DNA from: Dietzia cinnamea NBRC 102147
Lineage (GTDB): Bacteria > Actinomycetota > Actinomycetes > Mycobacteriales > Mycobacteriaceae
NCBI RefSeq assembly: GCF_001571065.1
Contig: NZ_BCSW01000010.1
Location: 20,551 to 84,550, forward strand
Length of the DNA: 64,000 nt
Direction: 5' to 3'
Each line of letters opens with the position of its first letter. The first letter of the stretch is position 1. Positions 19,509 to 27,613 of the stretch are shown here, piece by piece. A program made the position numbers and the translations under genes. Under the pieces are notes generated by a model that was given only the letters and a program-made list of their open reading frames with translations, did no database searches and was not told the origin of the DNA.

Positions 19509-19979
19509 GTGACCCAGACCGCCCGACACCGCCCGACTTCTGTGCAGGACCTGAAGGACCTCTCGGGCCGAGAGCTCGGCCCCACCGCGTGGCACACCGT
19601 TGACCAGTCCCGAATCGACGGATTCGCCGAGCTCACCGGCGACCATCAGTGGATCCACGTCGACCCCGCGCGAGCGGCGGACTCGCCGTTCGGCTCGACC
19701 ATCGCGCACGGTCTCTACAGCCTGTCGCGCACGCCCGCCTTTCTCGAAGAGCTGATGGCCTTCGACGGGTTCGCCCACAGCCTCAACTACGGCTACGACA
19801 AGGTCCGCTTCATCCACCCACTGCCGGTGGACTCTCGGATCCGGATGCGCGCCACGTTGACCTCGGTCGAGGAGACAGCCCCGGGCGCGGTGAAAGTCGT
19901 CACCACGCTCACCGTCGAGGCCGACGGCATCGACAAGCCGATCCTGGTCGCCGAGTCGATCGGCCGCTTCACGGTCTGA
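19509..19979 (+). CDS. MaoC-like enoyl-CoA hydratase
   Basis: 156-residue hot-dog protein. FAELTGDHQWIHVDPARA (Asp45, His50) and FGSTIAHGLYSLSR make the hydratase-2 motif of (R)-specific enoyl-CoA hydratases, which add water to trans-2-enoyl-CoA. GTG at 19509 follows AAGGAGTTCCGC. Complements the ACAD in a beta-oxidation route of the island. Ends at a strong bidirectional terminator. Confidence 0.88.
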   Translation: MTQTARHRPTSVQDLKDLSGRELGPTAWHTVDQSRIDGFAELTGDHQWIHVDPARAADSPFGSTIAHGLYSLSRTPAFLEELMAFDGFAHSLNYGYDKVRFIHPLPVDSRIRMRATLTSVEETAPGAVKVVTTLTVEADGIDKPILVAESIGRFTV

Positions 19980-19995
19980 CCCGTAACTCGCACGA

Positions 19996-20032
19996 AAAGG
20001 GACCGCATCTGCAGTGCAGGTGCGGTCCCTTT
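19996..20032. terminator. Bidirectional rho-independent terminator
   Basis: AAAGGGACCGCA (19996-20007) pairs perfectly with TGCGGTCCCTTT (20021-20032), 13-nt loop, T-rich downstream on both strands (CTGTTT; TTTTCG). Lies between convergent MaoC and thioesterase genes. Confidence 0.85.
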
Positions 20033-20055
20033 CTGTTTCCCGGTCCGGGTTCGAC

Positions 20056-20559
20056 CTAGTGGCGCACGGCCATAGCCCCCGAGAGGGGGAGCTGCCACCC
20101 GAGACCTCGGTGGGCGGCTACCTGCTCATCGATCCGCTGCGCGACGCCGGCGGGGAAGGGCGCCGTCCGTCGCGCGGTGAGGTCGACGTGGCCCTCAATC
20201 ATCTCGAGCGTGTTGGCGATCCGCCCGGTAGTACGGTTGACGATCACCGAGATGCCGTGAAACACCTTGTCCCCGCGGTCGAGCCACCGGACGTGGACCG
20301 AGATCTCCTCACCGATCCGCACTTCGTCGAAGAACTTGAGGTGCTGCTCCATACTGAAGACCCCCATCCGCCGGCTGGCACGGTAGGCCTCGTCGATTCC
20401 CACTCGACGTAACTCCTCCTCAGCCCCTCGGATGTGGAAGCCGTAGAAGTGAGCGACGTTGACGTGGCCGTTGCCGTCCTCCCACTCGCCTCCGGCGACC
20501 GTACTGCACGCCGCCGGGATCTGGTCGACCTCCTCCACGGAGGGCAGGTTCTGTTTCAC
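20056..20559 (-). CDS. Thioesterase-like hot-dog protein
   Basis: 167 residues. DGNGHVNVAHFYGFHIRGAE resembles the 4-hydroxybenzoyl-CoA thioesterase motif (D-x-x-x-H-V-N-N), followed by FFDEVRIGEEISVHVRWLDRGDKVFHG. Probably hydrolyses an acyl-CoA. GTG at 20559 overlaps the TGA of the MDR reductase gene (GTGA), so it is translated from the same mRNA. Confidence 0.78.
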   Translation of the reverse strand: MKQNLPSVEEVDQIPAACSTVAGGEWEDGNGHVNVAHFYGFHIRGAEEELRRVGIDEAYRASRRMGVFSMEQHLKFFDEVRIGEEISVHVRWLDRGDKVFHGISVIVNRTTGRIANTLEMIEGHVDLTARRTAPFPAGVAQRIDEQVAAHRGLGWQLPLSGAMAVRH

Positions 20560-21509
20560 GGCACCAGCACGACCTTGCCGGTGACCGAACGCCCCTCGAG
20601 GGAGCGCAGTGCAACGGAGGCGTCCTCTAGTGGATGAGTGGCGCCGACGACGGGCCGCAGAGCCCCGCTTCTTAGGTGCGGCAGCATCGCCTCCCACTCC
20701 CTGCCGACATGGCCGGGGCGGGATAACGCGTAGGCACCCCATCCGACTCCCACGACGGAGACGTTGTTCAGCAGGAGCCGGTTGACCTTCACCTCGGGGA
20801 TGGATCCGGCGGTGAAGCCGATGACGAGAAGACGGCCGTGCTCCCGCAGGGAGCGCAGCGAGTCGGTGAACCGTTCACCACCGACGGGATCGACGACGAT
20901 GTCGACGCTCGCTTTGCCGACCGCCTCGAGGAAGCCGTCGGCCGGGACCACCTCGTCCGCGCCCGCAGCGCGGGCAATCTCGCCCTTCTCCGGCGTGGAG
21001 ACCACTCCGATGACCTTGCCCGCCCCGAACGCCTTCGCCATCTGGATGGCCGCGGTCCCGATCCCGCCCGCGGCGCCGTGGACGAGGACGGTCTCACCCT
21101 CGGCGAGGTGACCGCGCTCGACGAGGGCGAAGTAGACCGTCGCGTAGTTGAAGGTGAAGGATGCCGCCTCCTCGAAGCCGACCTCGTCCGGCAGTGCGAA
21201 GGTGAGGTCGGGGCGCGCCAGGGCCTGCTCCGCGAAGCCACCGAGCAGCGTCAGGGCCGCCACGCGGTCACCGACAGCCAGGCCGCTGCCCTCGGGCGCA
21301 GCGGTGACGACACCGGCGACCTCCGCCCCCGGGACGAAGGGGAGCTCGGGCTTGAGCTGGTACAGGCCTCGGGTCTGGAGCAACTCGGGGAAGGCGACCC
21401 CGGCCGCTTTGACCTCTATGGTCACGAGCTCGTTGTCGCGGAGGTCGGGGAGCTCGACGACCTCGACGGCGTCCGGGCCATCGAGAGAGGAGATGTGGAT
21501 GGCGCGCAT
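20556..21509 (-). CDS. Zinc-free MDR oxidoreductase (quinone reductase-like)
   Basis: 317 residues of the medium-chain dehydrogenase family: FVPGAEVAGVVTAAPEGSGL, VLVHGAAGGIGTAAIQMAKAFGA (NADPH fold), VDPVGGERFTDSLRSL, ending SVTGKVVLVP. Zinc-ligand Cys/His are absent, as in quinone reductases. Spacing to the upstream reductase gene is 2 bp. NADPH-dependent reduction of an enone or quinone is likely; substrate unknown. Confidence 0.87.
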   Translation of the reverse strand: MRAIHISSLDGPDAVEVVELPDLRDNELVTIEVKAAGVAFPELLQTRGLYQLKPELPFVPGAEVAGVVTAAPEGSGLAVGDRVAALTLLGGFAEQALARPDLTFALPDEVGFEEAASFTFNYATVYFALVERGHLAEGETVLVHGAAGGIGTAAIQMAKAFGAGKVIGVVSTPEKGEIARAAGADEVVPADGFLEAVGKASVDIVVDPVGGERFTDSLRSLREHGRLLVIGFTAGSIPEVKVNRLLLNNVSVVGVGWGAYALSRPGHVGREWEAMLPHLRSGALRPVVGATHPLEDASVALRSLEGRSVTGKVVLVP

Positions 21510-21511
21510 GG

Positions 21512-22522
21512 TCAGCCCTTTCGGATTCTCAGCAGAAGCTTGCCGGTGTTGACCCCGTCGAAGAGGCCGAGCAGGGCGTCCGGGAAAGCAGGCACCCCGC
21601 CCTCGAGGATCGTTTCGGTCGCGACGAGGCGCCCCTCGGCGATGAGTTCCGAGATCTCGGCGACGGCCTCGGCGTAGCGGTCCGCGTAGTCGGACACGAC
21701 GAACCCCTGCATCGTGGCGCGGAAGACCAGAAGGGACATGTACCGCCGCGGGCCGTCGGCGAGGGTCTCGTCGTTGTACGTCGACACAGCCCCGCACAGC
21801 ACGACCCGGGCGCCGCGGCGCAGGTTGGCCAGTGCCGCGTCGAGGAGCTCGCCCCCGACGTTATCGAAGTAGATGTCGATTCCGTCGGGGGCGGCGTTGC
21901 GGACCTGGCGCAGGAGGTCGCCCTCCCGCCGGTCGATGACCTCGTCGAGTCCGAGCTCGCGGAGCCAGGACACCTTGTCCGGACCACCGGCGACGCCGAT
22001 GACGCGGGCCCCTTTCGCCTTGGCCAGCTGCGCGACGGTGCTCCCGACCGCCCCGGCCGCCGCGGAGACCAGGACTGTGTCACCGGCCCGGAGTCGGCCG
22101 ACGTCGTGGAGGCCGAAGTACGCGGTCATGCCGGGCATGCCGAGCGCGCCTAGCCAGGTGCCCATCGGGGCGATGTCGGTGTCGATACGGTCCACCCCCT
22201 TGCCGTCTGACAGCGCGTACTCGCACACGCCGAAACTGCCGGTGACCCGGTCGCCGACGGCGAAGTCCGGGTGCTCCGAGGCGATCACCTCGCCGGCGCC
22301 CAGTGCCCGCATGACGTCTCCGATCCCGACCGGGGGAATGTAGGACCGCACGTCGTTCAGCCATCCGCGCATCGCCGGGTCGAGGGAGATCAGATCGACG
22401 CGTACGAGGATCTGACCGGGACCCGGGTCCGGGATTTCGGTGCTGGTGAGATCCCAGGTACTGGAGTCTGGGCGGCCTTGCGGGCGGGCGGCGAGACGGA
22501 TCTCCTGCGAGGTCCGGGACAT
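21512..22522 (-). CDS. NADP-dependent MDR enone reductase (CurA/YncB-like)
   Basis: 336 residues. ISLDPAMRGWLNDVRSYIPP, AVGDRVTGSFG, LGMPGMTAYFGLHDVG, VLVSAAAGAVGSTVAQLAK and IYFDNVGGELLDAAL are the pattern of prostaglandin reductase/CurA enzymes that reduce alpha,beta-unsaturated ketones. ATG at 22522 follows CACAGGAGTCGACCT. First gene of a reductase-reductase-thioesterase operon; two palindromes lie upstream. Confidence 0.88.
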   Translation of the reverse strand: MSRTSQEIRLAARPQGRPDSSTWDLTSTEIPDPGPGQILVRVDLISLDPAMRGWLNDVRSYIPPVGIGDVMRALGAGEVIASEHPDFAVGDRVTGSFGVCEYALSDGKGVDRIDTDIAPMGTWLGALGMPGMTAYFGLHDVGRLRAGDTVLVSAAAGAVGSTVAQLAKAKGARVIGVAGGPDKVSWLRELGLDEVIDRREGDLLRQVRNAAPDGIDIYFDNVGGELLDAALANLRRGARVVLCGAVSTYNDETLADGPRRYMSLLVFRATMQGFVVSDYADRYAEAVAEISELIAEGRLVATETILEGGVPAFPDALLGLFDGVNTGKLLLRIRKG

Positions 22523-22573
22523 AGGTCGACTCCTGTGTTCGGTGCGGGGTTTGTTCGTCAGCCTCCCACAATC

Positions 22574-22608
22574 TGAATCTAGGTTCAACTAGTATGAATC
22601 GGGATTCA
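22574..22608. promoter_or_regulatory. Twin operators between divergent reductase and SDR genes
   Basis: TGAATCTAGGTTCA (22574-22587) and TGAATCGGGATTCA (22595-22608), both fitting TGAAYCNNGRTTCA and 21 bp apart, two helical turns. A TAGTAT (22590-22595) between them may be the -10 for the SDR at 22653. Confidence 0.65.
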
Positions 22609-22652
22609 ATCGAATCTCGAGTCGACCCACTGCACCCGAACGAAGGACAACA

Positions 22653-23438
22653 ATGGACATTCCCGCCCTCTTCTCTCTCGATGGACGCGTCGCCCTCGTC
22701 ACCGGCGGGTCCCGCGGCATCGGCCGCATGATCGCCGAAGGCCTGCTCGCCCAGGGCGCGACCGTCTACATCACCGCGCGCAAGTCAGAGGCCTGCCTGA
22801 CCACCGCCGACGAGCTGTCCGCGACCTACGGCGAGGGGCGGTGCGTCGCCCTGCCGTACGACATCTCCACGACCGCTGGCATCGCCGCCCTGCTCAACGC
22901 ATTCCGCGAGAACGAGGACCATCTCGACATCCTCGTCAACAACGCCGGTGCAGCGTGGGGAGAGGCCTTCGACGACTTCCCCGAAAGCGGTTGGGACAAG
23001 GTGATGGACCTCAACGTCAAGGCGCCCTTCTTCCTCACCCAGGCCGCCAAGCAACTGCTGCTGGCAGGACGCGAGAGCACGGGCCACCTCGCCAAGGTCA
23101 TCAACATCGCTTCGATCGACGGGCTCTCCCTCAACCCGATGGAGACGTACTCCTACCACGCGAGCAAGGCCGGCATCGTCCACCTGACCAAGCGCATGGC
23201 GGTGCGCCTGGCTCCCGAGGGCATCATCGTCAGCGCGATCGCCCCTGGCGCATTCGCGTCCGCGATGAACAAGGGGGCCCGCGACCACGCCGAGGAGATC
23301 GCCGGCGAGATCCCCTCCGGCCGTATCGGCCGTCCCGAGGACATGGCGGCCGCGGCGATCTACCTGGCCTCGGACGCCGGCGACTACGTCGTCGGCAGCA
23401 CTCTCGCCGTCGACGGCGGGGTCAACATCGCCCGCTGA
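22653..23438 (+). CDS. Short-chain dehydrogenase/reductase (FabG-like)
   Basis: 261 residues, complete classical SDR: VTGGSRGIGRMIAEGLL, ILVNNAGAAWGE, INIASIDG, YSYHASKAGIVHL (Tyr/Lys), IAPGAFASAMN, and the SDR C-terminus AVDGGVNIAR. Long form with an insert AAKQLLLAGRESTGHLAKV as in 3-oxoacyl reductases of fatty-acid oxidation. ATG at 22653 after CGAAGGACAACA. Single gene facing the TetR gene. Confidence 0.88.
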   Translation: MDIPALFSLDGRVALVTGGSRGIGRMIAEGLLAQGATVYITARKSEACLTTADELSATYGEGRCVALPYDISTTAGIAALLNAFRENEDHLDILVNNAGAAWGEAFDDFPESGWDKVMDLNVKAPFFLTQAAKQLLLAGRESTGHLAKVINIASIDGLSLNPMETYSYHASKAGIVHLTKRMAVRLAPEGIIVSAIAPGAFASAMNKGARDHAEEIAGEIPSGRIGRPEDMAAAAIYLASDAGDYVVGSTLAVDGGVNIAR

Positions 23439-23444
23439 CCGCGC

Positions 23445-23483
23445 GGAGTTGCGCGCTGGACGCCTCAGTCCGCGCGCAACTCC
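23445..23483. terminator. Hairpin between convergent SDR and TetR genes
   Basis: GGAGTTGCGCGC (23445-23456) pairs perfectly with GCGCGCAACTCC (23472-23483), 15-nt loop. The right arm is inside the last codons of the tetR gene. Likely bidirectional stop. Confidence 0.65.
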
Positions 23484-24151
23484 GGCGTCGTCAGGCCCAG
23501 GGCATTGGTCCACAACCGGGTCGCTGTTTCGACGAGTTCGTCGATGGACTCGACCACCGCGCCCCCGGTAAAGGATTCGAAGGCCAATCGGGCCACCATG
23601 CCGGACAGCGCCATCGCCGCCATCGAGGCGTCGACACCACGATCTGCCAGGCCCCGTTCCTGCAGATCCGCTATGGCACGCGCGTTACGCGTGACGAAGG
23701 CCATCGTGCGGGCGTTGCGCAGCTCGCGGAATCGGGGATTGAGCGCCGCCACCTGCTGCAGGAGCACGTTCAGCTGGGCGTTGCGCCGATAGGCTTCGAA
23801 GTAGGCGCGGTTGCTGGCGGCGATGATCGCGACCGGGTCATCGCTCGCCTCGATACGGCCCGTCCCCGGATGGAGCATGTCGCTTTGCGCTTGGTACAGG
23901 ACAGCAGCAAGAACCTCGTCCTTGCTGTCGAACCACGTGTAGAAGCTGCCAATCGAACATTTGGCCTCGGCGGCAATGTCTACGAGCCGGGAATCAACGT
24001 AACCATCGCGCTCGAACACCGTGCGCGCGGCCGCGATCAGAGCGTCACGGGTGCGCCGGCCACGCTCCGTCTGCGGCTGCGGCTGGGCACCCAGCCGTGC
24101 AGCATCGACGAGGTCGGGGGCCGCCGTGCTGTTATCGCGGTCGCTGGACAT
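23465..24151 (-). CDS. TetR-family regulator of the catabolic island
   Basis: 228 residues. N-terminal HTH: RTRDALIAAARTVFERDGYV, LVDIAAEAKCSIGSFYTWFDSKDEVL. The ligand domain is of a fatty-acid-regulator type. TAGCAT ends 7 nt before ATG at 24151, so it is leaderless. It is the only regulator in the 14.2-24.2 kb island and is the natural candidate to bind the TGAAYCNNGRTTCA palindromes. Its own promoter has no clear copy. Confidence 0.87.
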   Translation of the reverse strand: MSSDRDNSTAAPDLVDAARLGAQPQPQTERGRRTRDALIAAARTVFERDGYVDSRLVDIAAEAKCSIGSFYTWFDSKDEVLAAVLYQAQSDMLHPGTGRIEASDDPVAIIAASNRAYFEAYRRNAQLNVLLQQVAALNPRFRELRNARTMAFVTRNARAIADLQERGLADRGVDASMAAMALSGMVARLAFESFTGGAVVESIDELVETATRLWTNALGLTTPELRAD

Positions 24152-24179
24152 ACCGGTTATGCTAGCGGCCGCTTATCCG

Positions 24180-24400
24180 GGAGCGACAATGGTGAAACCG
24201 CCAGGGCTTGTGTACTACATGGCGTAGCCAGGTCGGTATGGCGCAGAGGTGACGCCGGGGCGGCAGGTGGTCGGAGCTCGTCATGGCGGGTAGCGAGGGC
24301 TCGCCATTGCGTGGCCAGGCTTCGGCGAGCACCGCGCCGTCGTTGCGTTAGCCTCCGGTGGTTGCGCCCGGTGCGAAACGGGTGTCGAACATGCAGGTCA
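24180..24400 (-). pseudogene. Decayed IS5-like transposase 3' end
   Basis: In the gap 24152-24447 the minus strand reads SLATQWRALATRHDEL in one frame and CAIPTWLRHV in another. These resemble the C-terminal end of IS5-type transposases (QWRGLATRYDKL ... TWLRH stop). No full frame, so an old remnant with frameshifts. Only a pattern match, no alignment. Confidence 0.5.
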
Positions 24401-24447
24401 GTACCCACTTGTCGACGCGCACCATGTTGGTATGCGAGCGGCCGCGA

Positions 24448-24831
24448 TTAGCTCATGTTCTCCGGGGTCCAGTAGGCGCGCATCGAGGCGACCTTGCCCT
24501 GGTCGTTGTGCACCATGAGGTCCCACACGTTGATGGTCGCCTTGGAGCCGCCGTCGAAGTGGGTGGTGATCTCGAAGTTGAACAGCAGGTCGTTGCCGCA
24601 CACGCGGGTCTCGAGGACCTTCGCCTCGATCTTCAGCGCGGTGACGGTGGAGTAGAAGGCGCGGATCGCGTCCGCACCCTCGTGCACGGTGCCGCCGCCG
24701 ACGGGGTCCTCGACGGTGGCGTCGTCGGCGTAGAGGGCCATGACGGCCTCGAGGTCGCCGGCGACGAGCGCGTCGACGTAGGACTGCGCGGTGGCGCGGA
24801 TCTGCTCGGGTGCTGTGACTGCGGCGCTCAT
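24448..24831 (-). CDS. Steroid delta-isomerase-like protein (ketosteroid isomerase fold)
   Basis: 127 residues, close in pattern to bacterial 3-oxosteroid delta5-isomerase: VAGDLEAVMALYADDATVED then PVGGG, IRAFY, NVWDLMVHNDQGKVASMRA. The catalytic set is present with the right spacing (Tyr18, Asp42, Asp104; Tyr14, Asp38 and Asp99 in the Comamonas enzyme). It would move the C5-C6 double bond of 3-oxo-steroids. ATG at 24831 after GAAAGGCCACCCACC. A KstR-like operator lies 42 bp upstream, supporting steroid control. Confidence 0.85.
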   Translation of the reverse strand: MSAAVTAPEQIRATAQSYVDALVAGDLEAVMALYADDATVEDPVGGGTVHEGADAIRAFYSTVTALKIEAKVLETRVCGNDLLFNFEITTHFDGGSKATINVWDLMVHNDQGKVASMRAYWTPENMS

Positions 24832-24872
24832 GGTGGGTGGCCTTTCGGTACGACGACGAGGTGACCCGAGCC

Positions 24873-24886
24873 TAGAACGTGTTCTC
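24873..24886. promoter_or_regulatory. KstR-like operator upstream of the isomerase gene
   Basis: TAGAACGTGTTCTC, 13 of 14 positions of the KstR consensus TnnAACnnGTTnnA. On the minus strand the last TA of the site begins a TAGGCT -10 hexamer, so a bound repressor would block the promoter. The same architecture occurs at 32379. Confidence 0.6.
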
Positions 24887-25010
24887 GCACTGCGGCCGCG
24901 CACCGGCGTATTTCCCGGTGGGCCCTCCTTCGGTGGCGCCTCTCCCGCCCCAGCCCTACCCTCCTCTCACCACTGTCACAGGGCCGGCGGGCCCGGGGAG
25001 CGGGGTACGC

Positions 25011-26444
25011 ATGTCCACACAGCAGACGTCCCGACAGCCGTCCGACGAGGAGTCGTTCCACACGGGCCGGGTGGTGATCATCTCCCTGGTCGCCGCGCTC
25101 GGCGGGTTCCTGTTCGGCTTCGACACCGCGGTCATCAACGGCGCGGTCGACGCGGTGCAGCAGGACTTCGGGATCGGTGCCGGGCTGATCGGGTTCACGG
25201 TGTCCTCGGCGTTGCTCGGATGCATCCTCGGCGCCTACCTGGCCGGGCGACTGGCCGACCGGTGGGGCCGCACCCGCGTCATGGTCCTGGCGGCGGTGTT
25301 GTTTCTCGCGAGCGCCCTGGGATCGGGGCTCGCGTTCGGCCCGTGGGACCTCATCGCCTGGCGTGTCCTCGGCGGGCTCGGGGTGGGCGCCGCGTCGGTC
25401 ATCGCGCCGGCGTACATCGCGGAGGTCGCGCCGCCGGCCGTCCGAGGTCGCCTCGGTTCGCTACAGCAGCTCGCGATCGTCTCGGGCATCTTCGTGGCAC
25501 TGCTCTCGGACGCGTGGCTGGCGGGAGTGGCCGGCGGCGCGATCGAGGAGTTGTGGTTCGGGGCGGCGGCCTGGCGGTGGATGTTCTGGGCGGAGGTGAT
25601 CCCCGCGGTGGCCTACGGCGTGCTGGCGCTGATGATCCCCGAATCGCCGCGCTACCTGGTGGGCCGCGGGATGGTCGACGAGGCCAAACGCGTGCTGCGG
25701 TCGATCCAGGAGGGCGGCATCGACTCCCGCATCCGCGAGATCCGGGCGACCGTCCGCGAGGACCGCCGGCAGTCGTGGCGGGACCTGATCCGCCCGGGCG
25801 GATGGAACTTCCTGCCCATCGTGTGGATCGGCATCATCCTGTCGGTGTTCCAGCAGGCCGTCGGCATCAACGTGATCTTCTACTACTCCACCACGTTGTG
25901 GCAGTCGGTGGGCTTCGCCGAGGAGGACGCGTTCACGCAGTCGGTCATCACCTCCGTGACGAACATCGTGGTCACGGTCGTGGCGATCGCGCTCATCGAC
26001 AAGATCGGGCGTCGCAGACTGCTCATGATCGGCTCCGTCGGCATGACGGTCTGCCTGGCGGTGATGGCGGCGATGTTCAGTCAGGCCACGATGGTCGCCG
26101 GCCCGGACGGCGCGCTCGCCCCACAGCTCGGCGACACCTCCGGGCTGGTCGCGCTGATCGCGGCCAACGGGTTCGTCGTGTTCTTCGGGATGTCGTGGGG
26201 CCCGGCGGTGTGGGTCCTGCTGGGCGAGATGTTCAACAACCGGATCCGCTCCACCGCGCTGGGACTGGCGGCGGCCGCGCAGTGGCTGGCGAACTTCGCC
26301 GTGTCGACCGCCTTTCCGCCGATGGCCGAGTTCAGCCTGCCGTTCACCTACGGCTTCTACGCGGTCGCGGCGCTACTCTCGCTGCTGTTCGTGGCGCGGT
26401 TCATCCCCGAGACGACCGGCCGCTCGCTGGAGGAGATGGAGTAG
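25011..26444 (+). CDS. MFS sugar porter
   Basis: 477 residues, 12 membrane segments. GFLFGFDTAVINGAVDAVQQ, GRLADRWGRTR, PAYIAEVAPPAVRGRLGSLQ, PESPRYLVGRG, QQAVGINVIFYYS, DKIGRRRLL and IPETTGRSLEEME are the full set of sugar-porter (XylE/GLUT) motifs. Proton-coupled uptake of a hexose or pentose is likely. ATG at 25011 after GGGGAGCGGGGTACGC. No transport partner or sugar kinase nearby. Confidence 0.9.
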   Translation: MSTQQTSRQPSDEESFHTGRVVIISLVAALGGFLFGFDTAVINGAVDAVQQDFGIGAGLIGFTVSSALLGCILGAYLAGRLADRWGRTRVMVLAAVLFLASALGSGLAFGPWDLIAWRVLGGLGVGAASVIAPAYIAEVAPPAVRGRLGSLQQLAIVSGIFVALLSDAWLAGVAGGAIEELWFGAAAWRWMFWAEVIPAVAYGVLALMIPESPRYLVGRGMVDEAKRVLRSIQEGGIDSRIREIRATVREDRRQSWRDLIRPGGWNFLPIVWIGIILSVFQQAVGINVIFYYSTTLWQSVGFAEEDAFTQSVITSVTNIVVTVVAIALIDKIGRRRLLMIGSVGMTVCLAVMAAMFSQATMVAGPDGALAPQLGDTSGLVALIAANGFVVFFGMSWGPAVWVLLGEMFNNRIRSTALGLAAAAQWLANFAVSTAFPPMAEFSLPFTYGFYAVAALLSLLFVARFIPETTGRSLEEME

Positions 26445-26510
26445 CCACCCGCGCCCCCACCCGCCGCCCCGCGACCCGCCCCGCGGACCCTCACCGTGAC
26501 TGGACTCCGC

Positions 26511-26576
26511 CAGCCGTCACTTCGGCCCGCGTTCGCCCAGGTCGCCTCCCGGTGGAACGTACACAAGCGACGGCTG
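26511..26576. terminator. Hairpin between convergent sugar porter and GyrI-like genes
   Basis: CAGCCGTCACTT (26511-26522) pairs with AAGCGACGGCTG (26565-26576), one mismatch, 42-nt loop. No T run. Same setting as the hairpins at 2884, 10276 and 48241. Confidence 0.45.
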
Positions 26577-26611
26577 ACGCGCGAAACCCTCTCGGGAGGC
26601 GCCGGGGCGGG

Positions 26612-27220
26612 TCAGGCCGCGTCGTCGGGCGTGCCCACCGCGCAGAACAGGTCGGTGCGCAGCGTGGCCGGGTCCATGTCGGGCGACGGCTCGGTGACGT
26701 AGGACTCCCAGAACGGCAGCCCGGGCGCGCGTCCCGTCCCCGCGATCTCGCCCATGAAGTCGCCCCAGGCCCGCCCGAGGTCGTCGTACGAGCCCACGTG
26801 GCTGATCACGGCGATCTCGCCGGCCGGCAGCTCGGAGGCGACGAGCTGTCGACCGTCGGCCTCGATCGGCTCCGTGCCCACCTGCTCGGCCAGCTGGGCG
26901 CGGAGCGGGAAGCCGATCTCCAGGTCCACCACCGAGTCGGGCCCCTCGACCGCGGCGGTGTAGAGCGCGATGGGCGGGCCCGCGGGAGCCAGGCCGACCT
27001 CGAACGCGCGCGGCAGCACGGTCCCGAAGACGGAGTCGAACACCCCGGTCAGCTCCGACATCGGCACGCCCGTCACGCGGACCACCGCGGTGGGCACGGC
27101 AGGCGCGCGCAGCACCCGCATCCCGTCGATCGGGTCCGCACCGAGGTCGGGGTAACCGGACGGGGGGTCGGCCGGCGCCGTCGGCGCCTGATCGTGTGAC
27201 GAAGAGGATGACGACGACAT
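26612..27220 (-). CDS. GyrI-like/AraC effector-binding domain protein
   Basis: 202 residues. A low-complexity Ser-rich N-terminus (MSSSSSSSHDQ) is followed by a GyrI-like domain: TAVVRVTGVPMSELTGVFDSVFG, IALYTAAVEGPDSVVDLEIGFP, AVISHVGSYDDLGRAWGDFMG, PFWESYVTEPSPDMDPATLRTDL. This fold binds small ligands in BmrR/SbmC proteins. No DNA-binding part. ATG at 27220. Confidence 0.78.
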   Translation of the reverse strand: MSSSSSSSHDQAPTAPADPPSGYPDLGADPIDGMRVLRAPAVPTAVVRVTGVPMSELTGVFDSVFGTVLPRAFEVGLAPAGPPIALYTAAVEGPDSVVDLEIGFPLRAQLAEQVGTEPIEADGRQLVASELPAGEIAVISHVGSYDDLGRAWGDFMGEIAGTGRAPGLPFWESYVTEPSPDMDPATLRTDLFCAVGTPDDAA

Positions 27221-27317
27221 GGTGTGCCCTTCCGACGACGAGGTGCCTCCTCCCAGTGTGCGCCGTGGTCGGGATGAGGGGAAGACCCGCCGAGCAGCAG
27301 TGTGGACCGTCCCGCGC

Positions 27318-27378
27318 CGACGGGTGCGCCCGGCGCCCGGGGGAGGCGGCCGACGACGGGTGCGCCCGGCGCCCGGGG
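27318..27378 (+). repeat. Two copies of a 25-bp GC-rich direct repeat
   Basis: Identical 25-bp units at 27318-27342 and 27354-27378 (core TGCGCCCGGCGCCCGGGG), period 36, with a degenerate third at 27381-27420. They fill the gap before the small gene at 27431. Function unknown. Confidence 0.6.
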
Positions 27379-27430
27379 TATGCGCCCGGCGAGGGATGCG
27401 GCCGGCGCCCGGCGGGGGGACACTGGGGGC

Positions 27431-27613
27431 ATGCCCCACTACCGCCTCCGCACCCCCGACCAGACGATCGATCTCGGCGAGCACGAGACCGCCCAGCAGG
27501 CCCTCGAGTCCGCCGTGTCCGGTCATCGCGAGACCCGGTCCGCCGACGGGTCCCTCGAGGTTCAGGTGGGCGAGTCGTGGCACCCCGTCGATATCGAGGG
27601 GGACATGCCGTGA
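27431..27613 (+). CDS. Small 60-residue protein, unknown
   Basis: MPHYRLRTPDQTIDLGEHET then AQQALESAVSGH and SLEVQVGESWHPVDIEG. Acidic, no membrane segment, no family recognised. Supported as a gene by its stop/start overlap (GTGA at 27610-27613) with the following MBL gene, with which it is probably co-translated. Confidence 0.6.
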   Translation: MPHYRLRTPDQTIDLGEHETAQQALESAVSGHRETRSADGSLEVQVGESWHPVDIEGDMP

